Numbered from the stretch's first letter, positions 1 to 8,494 are shown. The stretch: 64,000 nucleotides of DNA from Marivita sp046591575 (GCF_046591575.1 NZ_JBIQWA010000001.1:496001-560000); one strand, 5' to 3'. The notes: generated by a model not told the origin, from the letters alone. A program made the numbers and translations.

Positions 1-113
1 TAGACAATGCTCGGAATATAAGACGCCGGCACGCGCTGCGCCTGTTCGGCACATGCTGTTAGAAAAAGACCCGCGGTCAGCAGAAACGCGGTGAGTGCAG
101 ATTGAATTCTCAT
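1..113 (-). CDS. Lipoprotein, N-terminal part (cut by window edge)
   Basis: The reverse strand from 113 encodes a basic start (MRIQS), a hydrophobic stretch and a lipobox LTAC at about residues 18-21, followed by AEQAQRVPASYIP. This is a type II signal peptide, so the mature protein should be lipid-anchored. A G-rich run lies just upstream of the ATG as a possible ribosome binding site. The gene leaves the window after about 37 codons, so its family cannot be named. It is divergent from pyrB. Confidence 0.65.
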   Translation of the reverse strand, partial: MRIQSALTAFLLTAGLFLTACAEQAQRVPASYIPSIV

Positions 114-305
114 ATTATCCCCCAGACTACTTTCACGGGTGTACCGATGCACCCTTAAGGAAATCAACCATGGAGCGAAAAAACTACTTAAAATCTTGTG
201 GATAACTGCAGCCGGGAAAACAATTGCCAAACACAACCGCCCGCTTGCTTGCTGGCATCCAGAGGTCAGCCTATAAGCGCGCAAAGATGGGCCTTTGGAC
301 ATGAC

Positions 306-1268
306 ATGACTTTCACACCGCGACATCTCCTTGGGATCGAACCTCTTCGCCCGGACGAAATCACCACATTGCTTGACCTGTCCGATCAATACGCCGATCG
401 CAACCGCACCAGAACATCCAGCACCGATGTCCTTGCCGGGATGACTCAAATAAACATGTTCTTTGAAAATTCGACCCGCACACAAGCGAGTTTCGAATTG
501 GCGGGAAAACGTCTGGGTGCGGATGTGATGAACATGGCGATGCAGGCCAGTTCGGTCAAAAAAGGCGAAACGCTGGTGGATACCGCATTGACCCTGAACG
601 CAATGCGGCCCGATCTGCTGGTTGTGCGGCACACCCAATCGGGTGCGGTTGACCTGCTGTCTCAAAAGGTCGATTGCGCGGTTCTCAACGCCGGGGACGG
701 GCGTCACGAACACCCGACCCAAGCGCTGTTGGATGCGCTGACCATCCGCCGTGCCAAAAAGCGCTTGCACCGGCTGTCCATCGCCATCTGCGGCGATATC
801 GCTCACAGCCGTGTGGCGCGCTCCAACATCATGCTTCTGGGCAAGATGGAAAACCGTGTCCGCCTGATCGGGCCACCAACGCTGATGCCGTCCGGCATCG
901 CGGAATTCGGGGTCGAAGTGTTCGAAGACATGCGCGAAGGCCTGCAAGACGTGGATGTGGTGATGATGCTGCGCTTGCAAAAGGAGCGTATGGATGGCGG
1001 GTTCATTCCGTCGGAACGCGAATATTACCATCGCTATGGGCTTGATGCCGAAAAGCTGAGCCACGCCAAGGACGACGCCATTGTCATGCATCCCGGCCCA
1101 ATGAATCGCGGCGTCGAGATAGACGGCACTCTGGCGGATGACATCAACCGCTCTGTGATTCAGGAACAGGTGGAAATGGGGGTCGCTGTGCGCATGGCCG
1201 CAATGGACCTGCTGGCCCGAAACCTGCGCACACGCCGCGCGGAACAGCCCGAGGGCGTGATGGTATGA
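306..1268 (+). CDS. pyrB: Aspartate carbamoyltransferase catalytic subunit
   Basis: Condenses carbamoyl phosphate with aspartate, the committed step of pyrimidine synthesis. The carbamoyl-phosphate motif STRT is at residues 56-59, the active-site Lys region (SSVKKGE) near 86, HPTQ at 136-139 and HPGPMNRG at 262-269. The length of 320 aa is normal. The reading frame opens at 198, but the family N-terminus (MTFTPRHLLGIEPL) begins at the ATG at 306; the upstream codons look non-coding. The stop overlaps the next start (ATGA). No regulatory pyrI is present. The downstream pseudo-dihydroorotase suggests a Pseudomonas-like PyrB/PyrC' holoenzyme, which is an inference. Confidence 0.97.
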   Translation: MTFTPRHLLGIEPLRPDEITTLLDLSDQYADRNRTRTSSTDVLAGMTQINMFFENSTRTQASFELAGKRLGADVMNMAMQASSVKKGETLVDTALTLNAMRPDLLVVRHTQSGAVDLLSQKVDCAVLNAGDGRHEHPTQALLDALTIRRAKKRLHRLSIAICGDIAHSRVARSNIMLLGKMENRVRLIGPPTLMPSGIAEFGVEVFEDMREGLQDVDVVMMLRLQKERMDGGFIPSEREYYHRYGLDAEKLSHAKDDAIVMHPGPMNRGVEIDGTLADDINRSVIQEQVEMGVAVRMAAMDLLARNLRTRRAEQPEGVMV

Positions 1269-1822
1269 GCATCCGCATGCATATCAAAAGCAGCGAACAG
1301 GGCGTGATCCGCGTGTTCCATATCGACCTGCCACGCGAAGCGATTGAACGCTTTACCATGCAGGCCGGAACCGGTGAATGGCCCGTGCAATATGCCCTTG
1401 GCGCGACATCACTGCGCAACGCATTTGTCGAAGTGATTGATCTGCGCGATCTGGATGAAATGTCGCTGTCACAATACCTGACCAGCGCCCATGACGTAAC
1501 CGGATCAGATTTCGAAGACATGCGCGCGCGACTTGATGCATTGAAAGGGCATGTCCTGATCCTTCCGTCGCAGGCTTTCAACCAGACCGAACAAGATCTG
1601 AACATCGCGCCTCCGCTGCACTGGGTTGGCACGTTTAACGAACCCCGCCCAAAGCCGCGCGGTGCCCCAATCGAATCCGATGCCGCCAAGCGCAGCGACA
1701 GCACCCCGCCCGACGCTTTGCGACCAGCCAGGAAACGCTCTGGACCAAACGCTGGTGTGATCATCGGCGCACTTTTGGGGCTGGCTCTTTTAATCATCAT
1801 CGCAAAATTCGCGCTCTTTTAG
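1265..1822 (+). CDS. Hypothetical protein with C-terminal membrane anchor
   Basis: A 185-aa protein coupled to pyrB by a 4-base overlap. The first 130 residues form a soluble, mixed alpha/beta-looking region. Then comes a Pro/Lys/Ser-rich linker (about 135-160) and one hydrophobic segment (GVIIGALLGLALLIIIAKF) at the extreme C-terminus, which suggests a tail-anchored inner-membrane protein. I do not recognise a named domain. Its position between pyrB and the pyrC-like gene hints at a link with pyrimidine synthesis, but nothing in the sequence proves it. Confidence 0.85.
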   Translation: MSIRMHIKSSEQGVIRVFHIDLPREAIERFTMQAGTGEWPVQYALGATSLRNAFVEVIDLRDLDEMSLSQYLTSAHDVTGSDFEDMRARLDALKGHVLILPSQAFNQTEQDLNIAPPLHWVGTFNEPRPKPRGAPIESDAAKRSDSTPPDALRPARKRSGPNAGVIIGALLGLALLIIIAKFALF

Positions 1823-1837
1823 GCGCAAGCTCTGACC

Positions 1838-2230
1838 ATGACCGAATTTCGCCCCGATAAGACAACCTACATTCGCACCCATGCCGTCATGACAGCCTTT
1901 GCCATGGCTGCGGGCATGCTTGTCTTGTGGCTGATCGACAATCCGCACATCTGGACAGGCGCGGTGGGTGGGTTTGCCGCTGTCGTCGTGCGGGGCTGGT
2001 ACATGTCCTCTGAACTTCTGGATGAGGTCTGGACACTGGATGCCCGCAAACTGACCGGTCCGTATCAACGACAGACCCGTGTTGCCGATATCGCCAAACT
2101 GCGCACCATCGCCGGGGCGGTTCAGGTTGTGACCAAATCAGGCGACAAACATCTGATCAAGTACCAGAAAGACCCTCAATCGGTAATCGCCACCATCAAC
2201 GCCACGCGCGAGAAAGCGGCCAGCGCATGA
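1838..2230 (+). CDS. Small membrane protein with PH-like soluble part
   Basis: A 130-aa protein with two hydrophobic segments (about residues 15-33 and 38-52), followed by a soluble region with alternating strands (DEVWTLDARKL, VADIAKLRTI, AVQVVTKSGDKHLIKY). That layout resembles the bacterial PH-domain (YdbS/YdbT-like) arrangement, but this is a fold impression rather than a motif match. It starts 15 bases after the previous gene and overlaps the following pyrC-like start by ATGA, so it is clearly part of the pyr operon. Confidence 0.8.
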   Translation: MTEFRPDKTTYIRTHAVMTAFAMAAGMLVLWLIDNPHIWTGAVGGFAAVVVRGWYMSSELLDEVWTLDARKLTGPYQRQTRVADIAKLRTIAGAVQVVTKSGDKHLIKYQKDPQSVIATINATREKAASA

Positions 2231-3522
2231 CCACGCTGATCACAAATGCAAAACTGATCAACCCCGAAGCCGGCACTGTCACATCGGGCGCCGTACTTAT
2301 CCGCGCCGGCGTCATTGCCGAGGTGTTCGCCTCCCCTGACCCTCAGCTCAGCACGGATACCGTACCAACCAACGCCCGCATTGATGCCGGGGGCAAATAC
2401 CTGGCACCCGGGCTTGTCGATATCGGCGTCAAGATTTGCGAACCCGGCGAACGGCACAAGGAAAGTTATGGCTCTGCCGGGCAGGCCGCAGCCGCGGGCG
2501 GCGTGACCACCATCGTCACGCGCCCCGACACGACACCCGCTGTCGACACACCTGAAACCCTGGAATTTGTCCGACGTCGCGCCAACGAAGCCGCCCCTGT
2601 CCATGTTTTGCCAATGGCCGCACTGACCAAAGGGCGTAACGGGCGCGAGATGACCGAGATCGGCTTCCTGATGGATGCGGGCGCTGTCGCATTCACCGAT
2701 TGCGACAGTGTGGTGCGCGACACCAAAGTGTTGAGCCGCGCCATGACCTATGCTCGCGCGTTGGGTGCGTTGGTTGTCGGTCATCCGCAAGAACCGATCC
2801 TCTCGCAAGGCGCGGCAACAACATCCGGAAAATTTGCCTCGCTTCGGGGGTTGCCCGCTGTGACGCCAATGGCAGAACGGATGGGGCTCGATCGCGATAT
2901 CGCGTTGGTCGAAATGACAGGTGTGCGCTACCACGCTGACCAGATCACCACGATGCGCGCCTTGCCGTCGTTGCAACGTGCCAAAACCAATGGTTTTGAC
3001 GTGACGGCGGGCATCTCGATGCATCACCTCACGCTCAATGAATTCGACGTCGCGGATTATCGCACCTTCTTCAAGGTAAAGCCGCCTCTGCGTTCCGAAG
3101 ACGACAGACAGGCAGTTGTCGAGGCCGTCAAAACCGGCCTGATTGACGTTATCGGATCGTTTCACACACCCCAGGACGAAGAAAGCAAACGCCTGCCCTT
3201 CGAAGAAGCGGCCAGCGGCGCGGTCGGGCTTGAAACCATGCTCCCTGTCCTCATGCGCCTCTACCATTCCGGCGATCTGGACCTGCCGACACTCTTCCGC
3301 GCTCTGTCGCTCAACCCTGCCAAACGGCTTGGCCTTGACAGTGGGCGGCTTGCCAAAGGGGCCCCGGCAGACCTCGTGTTGTTCGATCCCGACAAGCCAA
3401 TCATCCTCGACCGGTTCCGCCTCAGATCAAAGTCCAAGAACACCCCCTTTGACGGCGCGCGCTTGCAAGGTAAAGTCCTGCAAACCTTTGTCAGCGGAAC
3501 CTCGGTCTACCGGAGCGCCTAA
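2227..3522 (+). CDS. pyrC: Dihydroorotase-like protein lacking metal ligands (PyrC' type)
   Basis: A 431-aa amidohydrolase-fold protein of the class I dihydroorotase family. The usual D-x-H-x-H-x-R metal motif reads DIGVKIC at residues 65-71, so both histidines and the arginine are gone. The usual T-D-H-A-P-H reads S-F-H-T-P-Q at 311-316, so the catalytic Asp is a Phe. His186 and His236, at the positions of the other metal ligands, remain. The rest of the family framework (PPLRSEDDR, GLETMLPV, LNPAKRLGL) is intact, so the gene is under selection and not decayed. The family precedent is Pseudomonas PyrC', a non-catalytic partner required by PyrB. A true dihydroorotase should be encoded elsewhere. 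It overlaps plsY by one base (TAATG). Confidence 0.9.
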   Translation: MTTLITNAKLINPEAGTVTSGAVLIRAGVIAEVFASPDPQLSTDTVPTNARIDAGGKYLAPGLVDIGVKICEPGERHKESYGSAGQAAAAGGVTTIVTRPDTTPAVDTPETLEFVRRRANEAAPVHVLPMAALTKGRNGREMTEIGFLMDAGAVAFTDCDSVVRDTKVLSRAMTYARALGALVVGHPQEPILSQGAATTSGKFASLRGLPAVTPMAERMGLDRDIALVEMTGVRYHADQITTMRALPSLQRAKTNGFDVTAGISMHHLTLNEFDVADYRTFFKVKPPLRSEDDRQAVVEAVKTGLIDVIGSFHTPQDEESKRLPFEEAASGAVGLETMLPVLMRLYHSGDLDLPTLFRALSLNPAKRLGLDSGRLAKGAPADLVLFDPDKPIILDRFRLRSKSKNTPFDGARLQGKVLQTFVSGTSVYRSA

Positions 3523-4133
3523 TGCCATTTCTCGAGTCGAGCCTCCCTGTCCTCGCGCTCTGGGCCATTATCGGGTATCTGCTGGGCTCGATCCCCTTTG
3601 GCCTTCTCCTGACCAAGGCGTTCGGGTTGGGCAATTTGCGCGAAATCGGCTCTGGCAATATTGGGGCCACCAATGTCTTGCGCACCGGCAGCAAATCCAC
3701 CGCTGCGGCAACGCTGCTGCTGGACGGAGCCAAAGGCGCGGTCGCTGTGTTGGCGGCACGGGAACTGGCCAACGAAGATGCCGCCCAACTGGCGGCACTC
3801 ATGGCCTTTCTTGGTCACTGTTATCCGGCCTGGCTGGGCTTCAAAGGGGGCAAAGGCGTCGCCACATTCCTTGGCCTGATGCTGGCGCTGTCCTGGCCCA
3901 TCGGTCTTCTCTCCTGCGCGACATGGCTGGCCGCCGCCGCCATCAGCCGAATTTCAAGCCTGTCCGCGCTGGTAGCTGCCGCGTGGGCCCTTATGTGGTG
4001 TCTCATGCTCGGGCAGGGTCAGATCTTTGTCCTGACGGTCATTCTGGTCGCGCTGATCATCTGGCGGCACAAAGACAACATATCCCGTCTCAAGGCCGGG
4101 ACAGAACCGCGCATAGGTGGGTCCAAAACCTAG
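3522..4133 (+). CDS. plsY: Glycerol-3-phosphate acyltransferase PlsY
   Basis: Integral membrane acyltransferase that transfers the acyl chain from acyl phosphate to glycerol 3-phosphate, giving lysophosphatidic acid. It shows the three family motifs: GSIPFG with the following SGNIGATN loop (about residues 22-50), GHCYPAWLGFKGGKGVAT (about 103-120), and a C-terminal RHKDNISRL. Several hydrophobic helices separate them. The length of 203 aa is normal. It is translationally coupled to the upstream pyrC-like gene through a one-base overlap, although the pathways are unrelated. It converges on msrA across a palindromic repeat. Confidence 0.96.
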   Translation: MPFLESSLPVLALWAIIGYLLGSIPFGLLLTKAFGLGNLREIGSGNIGATNVLRTGSKSTAAATLLLDGAKGAVAVLAARELANEDAAQLAALMAFLGHCYPAWLGFKGGKGVATFLGLMLALSWPIGLLSCATWLAAAAISRISSLSALVAAAWALMWCLMLGQGQIFVLTVILVALIIWRHKDNISRLKAGTEPRIGGSKT

Positions 4134-4210
4134 ACTTCCTCTTGCTCAAAATACCTTGGGGGTCTGGGGGCAAAGCCCCCAGCCTGTCGGATGGGCACAG
4201 CCCATTCGAA
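4134..4210. repeat. Dispersed palindromic repeat, copy 1
   Basis: An A/T-rich block (reverse strand: GGTATTTTGAGCAAGAGGAAG) at 4136-4156 is followed by two hairpins: CTGGGGGC-AAA-GCCCCCAG at 4164-4182 and ATGGGC-ACA-GCCCAT at 4191-4205. It sits between the convergent plsY and msrA genes and could serve as a terminator. It matches the other copies in this window in both the block and the GC-rich palindrome. Confidence 0.75.
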
Positions 4211-4215
4211 ACCCG

Positions 4216-4722
4216 TTACTCCGCCGCATCCCGTTTCGGCAAAACCCAGTCGGGCCGCGGGAAGTGACAGGTATACCCGTTCGGGAACCGCTCAAGATAA
4301 TCCTGATGCTCTGGCTCCGCTTCCCAGAAATCACCAAACGGCTCTACCTCTGTCACCACTGTGCCGGGCCAGATCCCGGATGCGTTCACATCGGCAATCG
4401 TGTCAAAGGCACAGGCTTTCTGCGCCTCATCCACATAATAAATTGCCGACCGATAGCTCATCCCGCGATCATTGCCCTGCCGGTTCAGCGTGGTTGGATC
4501 ATGGATCTGAAAGAAAAACTCCAACAGTTGACGATAGGAAATCACTGCCGGATCAAAGATGATCTCGATCCCCTCCGCATGGGTTCCGTGGTTGCGATAG
4601 GTCGCATTCGGCACATCGCCCCCGGTATATCCAACCCGTGTCTTTTCAACACCGGGCAGCTTGCGGATCAGATCCTGCATCCCCCAGAAACAGCCCCCCG
4701 CCAATACAGCGCGTTCCGTCAT
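4216..4722 (-). CDS. msrA: Peptide-methionine (S)-S-oxide reductase
   Basis: Reduces the S epimer of methionine sulfoxide in oxidised proteins. The catalytic GCFWG motif is at residues 10-14, followed by the family signatures GYTGG and NPTYRxHGTHAEG-like (NATYRNHGTHAEG). The length of 168 aa is typical of a single-domain MsrA. Its start overlaps the msrB stop by four bases, so MsrB and MsrA are co-translated and together repair both epimers. No signal peptide is present, so it is cytoplasmic. Confidence 0.96.
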   Translation of the reverse strand: MTERAVLAGGCFWGMQDLIRKLPGVEKTRVGYTGGDVPNATYRNHGTHAEGIEIIFDPAVISYRQLLEFFFQIHDPTTLNRQGNDRGMSYRSAIYYVDEAQKACAFDTIADVNASGIWPGTVVTEVEPFGDFWEAEPEHQDYLERFPNGYTCHFPRPDWVLPKRDAAE

Positions 4723-5168
4723 GCCACATCCTCCACTTGATCCAAATAAGCGCCATAACCCTCGGCCTCCATGTCATCACGATGGATAAACCGCAGGCTG
4801 GCGGAATTGATGCAATAGCGCAAACCACCCCGATCTTGCGGACCGTCTGGGAACACATGCCCCAGATGACTGTCACCATGGGTCGACCGCACTTCGGTAC
4901 GGATCATACCATGGCTCACATCCCGCAGTTCGTTCACATGCCCAGGCTCGATCGGCTTGGTGAAACTTGGCCAACCACACCCCGATTCGTACTTGTCAGA
5001 TGACGCAAAAAGCGGCTCTCCGCTGACAATATCCACGTAAATGCCGGGGTCTTTGTTATCGAGGTATTCCCCGGTCCCGGGCCGTTCCGTGCCACTTTCC
5101 TGCGTGACATAGAACTGTTCGGGCGACAGCGTCGCAATGACATCCGGGTTCTTCTCATATTTCGCCAT
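4719..5168 (-). CDS. msrB: Peptide-methionine (R)-S-oxide reductase
   Basis: Reduces the R epimer of methionine sulfoxide. It carries SGCGWPSF, GDSHLGHVFPDGP and the catalytic RYCINSASLRF near residue 120. The two CxxC zinc pairs of many MsrB proteins are absent (GDSH replaces the CxxH region), so this is the zinc-free form. The frame extends up to 5303, but the ATG at 5168 has an excellent ribosome binding site (GGAGGTG) and starts at the family N-terminus. It is the first gene of msrB-msrA. Confidence 0.95.
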   Translation of the reverse strand: MAKYEKNPDVIATLSPEQFYVTQESGTERPGTGEYLDNKDPGIYVDIVSGEPLFASSDKYESGCGWPSFTKPIEPGHVNELRDVSHGMIRTEVRSTHGDSHLGHVFPDGPQDRGGLRYCINSASLRFIHRDDMEAEGYGAYLDQVEDVA

Positions 5169-5278
5169 GAGGGCACCTCCAGTTTGTGACTTGGGTCTAT
5201 AAATGGCCCTGCCCACAAAAACGCCAAGGGCTATTACAATGCGGTCTCGGCGTCGTGAGTTTGCTGAAACACCGCCGA

Positions 5279-6304
5279 TTACACCAATTTCGCCACGGCC
5301 CACCGCGCCGCGTCGGCAACCACGGGGTCCGGATCATCCACCAATGCCTGCGCAACATCCCGCAATCGAGGCGACCCGGAATTACCAATCGCATACAGCA
5401 CATTGCGCACGAACCGGTTGCGGCCGATCCGTTTGATCGGAGACCCGGAAAACCGCGCCCGGAAACCAGGATCGTCCAACTGTGCCAATTCGGCAAGCTC
5501 CGGCGCACGCAAATCATCCCGCGCGTGATATTTCACCTCGGTCGCGCGCTGGGCAAACTTGTTCCAAGGACACACCGCCAGACAATCATCACAACCGTAT
5601 ATCCGATTGCCCATCAATTCGCGCAGCTCTTCGTCCACCGGGCCATGATGCTCAATCGTAAGGTAAGAAATACAACGCCGCGCATCAAGCTGGTACGGGG
5701 CCGGAAAGGCATCCGTCGGACACACATCCAGACAGGCCCGGCACGATCCGCAATGATCAACCTCTGCGACGTCCGGCGTCAGGTCCAGCGTCGTGAACAC
5801 GGACCCGATGAAAAACCACGATCCCAAATCGCGTGACACAAGGTTCGTGTGTTTTCCTTGCCACCCCAGACCCGCCGCCTGCCCCAGTGCCTTCTCCGGC
5901 ACCGGGGCGGTATCGACAAACACTTTCACCTCGCCACCAGCCTCGGCAATCAACCAGCGCGCCAACCGCTTAAGCCGCTTTTTGACCACATCATGATAAT
6001 CGCGATTCTGCGCATAGACCGACACGGTGCCCGTCTCTGACCGGTCAAGCGCCTCCAGCGGATCATGGTCCGGCCCGTATCCCTCGGCCAACACAATCAC
6101 CGACCGCGCCTCTGGCCACAACACCTGCGGCGCGCCGCGCCAATGGGTGCGCTCCGCCAGCCAGCCCATCTGGCCATGATACCCCGCGTCAAGAAACGCC
6201 CGAAGCCGGTCCGGCACCTCTGGCACATCCCAGGGCCGGCAAATCCGGCAGGCCGAAAACCCTTCGACCAAGGCCGCCGCCTTCAGCCGCGCGGTCAGAT
6301 CCAC
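5279..6304 (-). CDS. queG: Epoxyqueuosine reductase QueG
   Basis: Catalyses the last step of queuosine synthesis in tRNA, reducing epoxyqueuosine with a cobalamin cofactor and two [4Fe-4S] clusters. Two ferredoxin-like cysteine clusters are visible: CGSCRACLDVCP (about residues 181-192) and CDDCLAVCPWNKF (about 238-250). A C-terminal HEAT-like region (NRFVRNVLYAIGNSG to the end) follows, as in family members. The length of 341 aa is normal. It lies 110 bases from msrB and downstream of the glutathione transferase, with a palindromic repeat between. Confidence 0.95.
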   Translation of the reverse strand: MDLTARLKAAALVEGFSACRICRPWDVPEVPDRLRAFLDAGYHGQMGWLAERTHWRGAPQVLWPEARSVIVLAEGYGPDHDPLEALDRSETGTVSVYAQNRDYHDVVKKRLKRLARWLIAEAGGEVKVFVDTAPVPEKALGQAAGLGWQGKHTNLVSRDLGSWFFIGSVFTTLDLTPDVAEVDHCGSCRACLDVCPTDAFPAPYQLDARRCISYLTIEHHGPVDEELRELMGNRIYGCDDCLAVCPWNKFAQRATEVKYHARDDLRAPELAELAQLDDPGFRARFSGSPIKRIGRNRFVRNVLYAIGNSGSPRLRDVAQALVDDPDPVVADAARWAVAKLV

Positions 6305-6310
6305 GGCGCA

Positions 6311-6368
6311 CCTGTGTATCTCTGTTTCAAAAATATCTCGGGGGTGTGGGGGCCGGCCCCCACTCTGA
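6311..6368. repeat. Dispersed palindromic repeat, copy 2
   Basis: Contains an 18-base perfect palindrome (GTGGGGGCC / GGCCCCCAC) at 6346-6363. Next to it, the A/T-rich block reads on the reverse strand as CCCCGAGATATTTTTGAAAC followed by AGAGA. It lies after the glutathione transferase stop and before the queG start, in the same orientation relative to the genes as the copy between glcD and glcE. Confidence 0.75.
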
Positions 6369-6376
6369 CATCCGGG

Positions 6377-7042
6377 CTAGAAATCCAGATCGGCATAATG
6401 CGGAGGCTGCGGAAACCCCGATACCTGATCAGCAAGGATCGACCGGAACGCCGGGCGTGATTTGATCTTTGCGTACCAGTCTTTGACAATCGCACTGCGG
6501 TTCCAATCCACATCCCGAATATAATCCAAAGACGACAAATGCGCAGCAGCCGCAAAATCTGCCAGCGTCATGGTATCGCCTGCCAACCAACGCCGATGAT
6601 CCAGCAACCACGCCATATAATCCAGATGATATTTGATCGCCTTGGCCCCGGCTTTCACGTTTTTGGAATCCGGGAAGCCTTGTTTGGTCACTTTCTTGTT
6701 CACCCGCTCATACAAGAGCTTGGACGTGACCTCGTTGTGAAACTTGTCATCGAACCACCCCACAAGCCGCCGCACCTCGTAGCGCGCCTCCGAGGATCGC
6801 GGCATCAGCGGCGGTTCGGGGTATTTTTCCTCGATATATTCACAGATCGCCGCACTTTCCGACATTGTACGCCCGTCGATCTTGATCACAGGTACTTTGG
6901 CGGCCGGGTTGCGGCGCAGGAAATCCGGGTCTTTCTCCCAGTATTTCTCTTCGACCAGCTCACATTCGATCTTTTTCTCAGCAAGGCTCAACCGCACCTT
7001 CCGGCAAAACGGAGACAATGGAACATGATACAACTTCGCCAT
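6377..7042 (-). CDS. Glutathione S-transferase family protein
   Basis: A 221-aa cytosolic glutathione-transferase fold. The N-terminal thioredoxin-like domain shows SPFCRKVRL at about residues 9-17, the cis-Pro segment AAKVPVI near 55, and SESAAICEYIEE near 68-79. The C-terminal helical domain carries the DFAAAAHLSSLDY signature. The substrate is unknown. The ATG at 7042 is preferred over an upstream TTG because it matches the family start MAKLYHVPLSPFC. Downstream is a repeat that may terminate transcription before queG. Confidence 0.92.
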   Translation of the reverse strand: MAKLYHVPLSPFCRKVRLSLAEKKIECELVEEKYWEKDPDFLRRNPAAKVPVIKIDGRTMSESAAICEYIEEKYPEPPLMPRSSEARYEVRRLVGWFDDKFHNEVTSKLLYERVNKKVTKQGFPDSKNVKAGAKAIKYHLDYMAWLLDHRRWLAGDTMTLADFAAAAHLSSLDYIRDVDWNRSAIVKDWYAKIKSRPAFRSILADQVSGFPQPPHYADLDF

Positions 7043-7163
7043 TCGTGATGTGCCCTGATGAAACTCCAAGCGTGCTCTACTTGCCGTGAAGCGGAAGGTC
7101 TTTCAATGGCCTCCCGCGTGAAAGTGCCAAAGCGCGCGGTTTTCGTCTCACCTGACAGAGGGA

Positions 7164-7946
7164 TTATTGAAAACAGTCGGCCCGTCCATCCACCCGGATG
7201 GTTTCGGCACCGGCCCGGATCGACGCCCCCCGGCGCTGCACAAAATTGCTCGGTCGCGACGCCGAGCGTGTTTTGGGCGATGGCAAAACAGCCGCCAATC
7301 GGGCAGCTTGCGTGGCGCTCAGATCCCGCGCATCGACACCAAAGTAATGCTGTGCGGCGGCTTGCACGCCGAACACACCTTCATCAAATTCTGCAATATT
7401 CAAGTACACTTCCAGAATACGCCGCTTTGTCCACAAAGCCTCGACAACCGGGGTCAATCCGGCCTCCATCGCCTTGCGCAGCCAGGACCGGCCCTGCCAC
7501 AGGAACACGTTTTTAACCACCTGCTGGGAAATGGTTGACGCTCCACGCGCGCCTCCGGCTGCGATTGCCGCCTGAATGGCCTCGACATCGAATCCCCAAT
7601 GCAGGCAGAAATTGGCATCCTCTGCTGCGACCGCCGACCGCATCACAACCGGGGCGATTTGCGTGGCCGGCACCCAGACCTGCTCTACAGGGTCACCCAG
7701 CCTGCGACCCTCGGACCACATCGTATGAGTCGTCGGCGGATTGACATAGCCCAACAGACCAACCAGCAGCACTGACAGCACTGCAATCAGCAGCACGCTG
7801 CGGATCGCCCATTTGACCGTCCAACGATAAGGCGCAAGGATTTTCTCCACCAAAGTGGGTGGCTTGGCCTTGCGCTTTCGGCTCCGCTTGGGCGGGTCCA
7901 GCCTTGGCCCCTGCTGCGCCGTTGATTTGGATTTACTGCCTGCCAT
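7164..7946 (-). CDS. mtgA: Monofunctional peptidoglycan glycosyltransferase
   Basis: Polymerises lipid II into glycan strands at the outer face of the inner membrane. A basic Lys/Arg-rich cytoplasmic stretch is followed by one membrane anchor (SVLLIAVLSVLLVGLLGYV). The GT51 domain then shows the catalytic EDANFCLHWGFD, GASTISQQVVKNVFLW and the RILEVYLN motif. No transpeptidase domain follows. The start is uncertain: ATGs at 7946, 7973 and 7985 are possible. The first gives the Lys-rich MAGSKSKST start but has no strong ribosome binding site. The C-terminal 25 residues look unconserved. Confidence 0.93.
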   Translation of the reverse strand: MAGSKSKSTAQQGPRLDPPKRSRKRKAKPPTLVEKILAPYRWTVKWAIRSVLLIAVLSVLLVGLLGYVNPPTTHTMWSEGRRLGDPVEQVWVPATQIAPVVMRSAVAAEDANFCLHWGFDVEAIQAAIAAGGARGASTISQQVVKNVFLWQGRSWLRKAMEAGLTPVVEALWTKRRILEVYLNIAEFDEGVFGVQAAAQHYFGVDARDLSATQAARLAAVLPSPKTRSASRPSNFVQRRGASIRAGAETIRVDGRADCFQ

Positions 7947-8103
7947 CGCAGACACATTAGGCGCAACCGCCATCGGTGAAAACATCCCTCACTCATTACC
8001 GGAACCCAAAAAGCTAAATCACAAATTCGGTCCAAGATGGGCGTGACTTTGGCAAGACCGTGAAATGGTTTAGGTCTCATGTCCAAACCACAAGGCCAGA
8101 CCC

Positions 8104-8436
8104 ATGCCCATTCTTGTGCTCTATTGCGGCTTTTACCTCTTTGGCCTGCTCCTGGCCCGTTGGCTGACCCTGCCCCGCCAGGCCCTGATCAGCGGTATCG
8201 CCACAGCTGTGGCCGCGGGCGTGGCCTCTCTCACGCTGTGGCTTCTGACCCGAACCATGCTCATTGAACCCTGGCTGGCCATCGCAATGACGGGCGCTGT
8301 CGCTCTACCTGCCCTGATGCTGGGCCTTGGGCTGATGGCAGGGGCCTGGATCAGGTTCCGTCACACATCCGGCTTCGCTGTGAGCGCGGCATCTGTGCCT
8401 CCCGCAGCCATAGTGCTGATATATCTCTTTGGTTAA
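8104..8436 (+). CDS. Small hydrophobic membrane protein
   Basis: A 110-aa protein made almost entirely of hydrophobic segments. Three or four helices are likely: about 1-20, 26-48, 56-80 and 90-109. No motif is recognised. It stands alone between the divergent mtgA start region and the convergent aldehyde dehydrogenase, and ends before a hairpin that can terminate transcription. The ATG at 8104 follows directly on a Lys/Gly-rich leader without a clear ribosome binding site. No function can be assigned. Confidence 0.75.
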   Translation: MPILVLYCGFYLFGLLLARWLTLPRQALISGIATAVAAGVASLTLWLLTRTMLIEPWLAIAMTGAVALPALMLGLGLMAGAWIRFRHTSGFAVSAASVPPAAIVLIYLFG

Positions 8437-8462
8437 CCACCCAGTACCCGGCAAACCGCATC

Positions 8463-8494
8463 AAAAAACCCGGCACGCAGGCCGGGTTCCCTGA
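8463..8494 (-). terminator. Rho-independent terminator of the aldehyde dehydrogenase
   Basis: On the reverse strand, AACCCGGC-CTGCGT-GCCGGGTT forms a stable hairpin followed by a run of T. It lies 20 bases after the aldehyde dehydrogenase stop. The same hairpin may also serve the convergent small membrane gene, although its T-tract on the plus strand is poor. Confidence 0.8.

Noticed and set aside
198..305. N-terminal extension of pyrB
   Set aside because: The extra 36 residues have no family similarity, include Cys-rich low-quality sequence, and the ATG at 306 begins the conserved N-terminus.
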